In this document: positions 5,897 through 6,207 of the stretch, piece after piece | How the letters are laid out: each line of letters opens with the position of its first letter | Position numbering within the stretch: the stretch's first letter is position 1 | Assembly (NCBI GenBank): GCA_031284025.1 | Contig: JAITAR010000108.1 | Location: 1 to 6,207, forward strand | Length of the DNA: 6,207 nt | Reading direction: 5' to 3' | DNA from: Rickettsiales bacterium | GTDB taxonomy: Bacteria > Pseudomonadota > Alphaproteobacteria > Rickettsiales > UBA1997 | Program-made: the position numbers and the translations under genes | The notes under the pieces: model-generated | Databases searched by the model: none | Seen by the model: only the letters and a program-made list of their open reading frames with translations | Told to the model about the DNA's origin: nothing

Positions 5897-6180
5897 GTGA
5901 AAAGTTTTAGTGACGATGGTTTTTCTACTATAGAGCTAGTGGTAGTTATGGTTGTGGCTGGACTATTGATGATGGCGATTACCGGTGCAGCGGTTATGAT
6001 AAAAGAATCAAAGCTAAAGCATATGGAGTTAAAAATTGAAACTTTCGATATGGCGATGATTTTTCATATGCCTACTTACAACCGAAAGCAATCAAAAATT
6101 CAAAAATGTGTTACTGTGTAGCCTACCTAGAAAAGGGGAGGGGGGATTTCACAGACGGGAAAGATAGTTTTAAATTCTAG
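5897..6180 (+). pseudogene. Type IV prepilin-like protein, N-terminal part, frameshifted and interrupted
   Basis: From the GTG at 5897 the protein has a type III (prepilin) signal: a short leader MKSFSDDG ending in Gly8, then FSTIEL with Glu13 at the +5 position of the mature form. A hydrophobic helix follows to about residue 34, then an amphipathic stretch (ESKLKHMELKIETFDMA). Such proteins are cut and methylated by PilD-type peptidase at the inner membrane. The frame ends at a TAG (6119-6121) after 74 residues, too short for a pilin, and its tail after TYNR63 looks random. The frame shifted by one base stays open from 6055 to 6177 and reads PKAIKNSKMCYC, later GDFTDGKDSFKF, then TAG at 6178-6180 where the minus-strand remnant has FW. 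I infer a frameshift near 6056-6085 and a Trp-to-stop change. The start has no clear ribosome binding site. Confidence 0.6.
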
Positions 6181-6187
6181 AAACTAT
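6164..6187. repeat. Short perfect inverted repeat at the right end
   Basis: ATAGTTT (6164-6170) and AAACTAT (6181-6187) form a 7-base stem with a 10-base loop that contains the TAG interrupting the shifted pilin-like frame. There is no T-run after it, so I do not call it a terminator. It may be chance. Confidence 0.25.
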
Positions 6188-6207
6188 AGCCCACCACAGC
6201 ACCACCG

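Noticed and set aside
5871..5912. 13-residue frame MDFIIEDYLCEKF overlapping the start of the pilin-like remnant
   Set aside because: It is too short, out of frame with the methylation motif, and has no Shine-Dalgarno.
1..6207. CRISPR arrays, insertion sequences, tRNA or rRNA genes
   Set aside because: No regularly spaced repeats, transposase-like frames, terminal inverted repeats or RNA gene signatures were seen on either strand.

Overview
The window is AT-rich, uses the standard code and is tightly packed on its left side. It reads as chromosomal DNA of a reduced, probably host-associated alphaproteobacterium, with Rickettsiales or a similar lineage most likely. The evidence for this is the ClpP active-site stretch GQACSM, as I remember it from Rickettsia and Wolbachia ClpP, together with low GC, one-base gene junctions and decaying prepilin-like genes of a kind common in Rickettsiales-type symbionts. 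This placement is an inference from memory and was not tested by a search.

Region 1 (1-2431, minus strand) is the junction of the S10 and spc ribosomal protein clusters. In transcription order it holds rplP, rpmC, rpsQ, rplN, rplX, rplE, rpsN and the first seven codons of rpsH. The order is the usual bacterial one and all genes look intact. The block starts abruptly at rplP: rpsC, which normally precedes it, is absent. A good sigma70-type promoter (TTGACT, 16 bases, TAATAA) sits just upstream of rplP, so the conserved operon has been split here and the second part has its own promoter.

Region 2 (2432-3307) is a 243-base divergent spacer followed by clpP on the plus strand, with an intact Ser-His-Asp triad. 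Neither clpX nor tig is next to it.

Region 3 (3308-5498) is a 79-base convergent spacer with no recognisable terminator, then a full-length minus-strand fused ADP-forming acyl/acetyl-CoA synthetase. This enzyme family can make ATP from acyl-CoA thioesters, or activate acids at the cost of ATP.

Region 4 (5499-6207) holds no intact gene. On the plus strand, a near-consensus promoter (TTGACA, 17 bases, TAAAAT) leads into the N-terminal part of a type IV prepilin-like protein. Its reading frame breaks after about 60 codons, appears to continue in another frame, and ends at a TAG where the family seems to have a Trp. On the opposite strand, just upstream, lies an 85-codon frame without a start that contains KFWENMAINGYI. 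I read it as the decayed middle and C-terminal part of a related pilin-like protein. The most interesting points are this pair of pilin-like remnants and the split ribosomal operon. I do not see a clearly new functional system.
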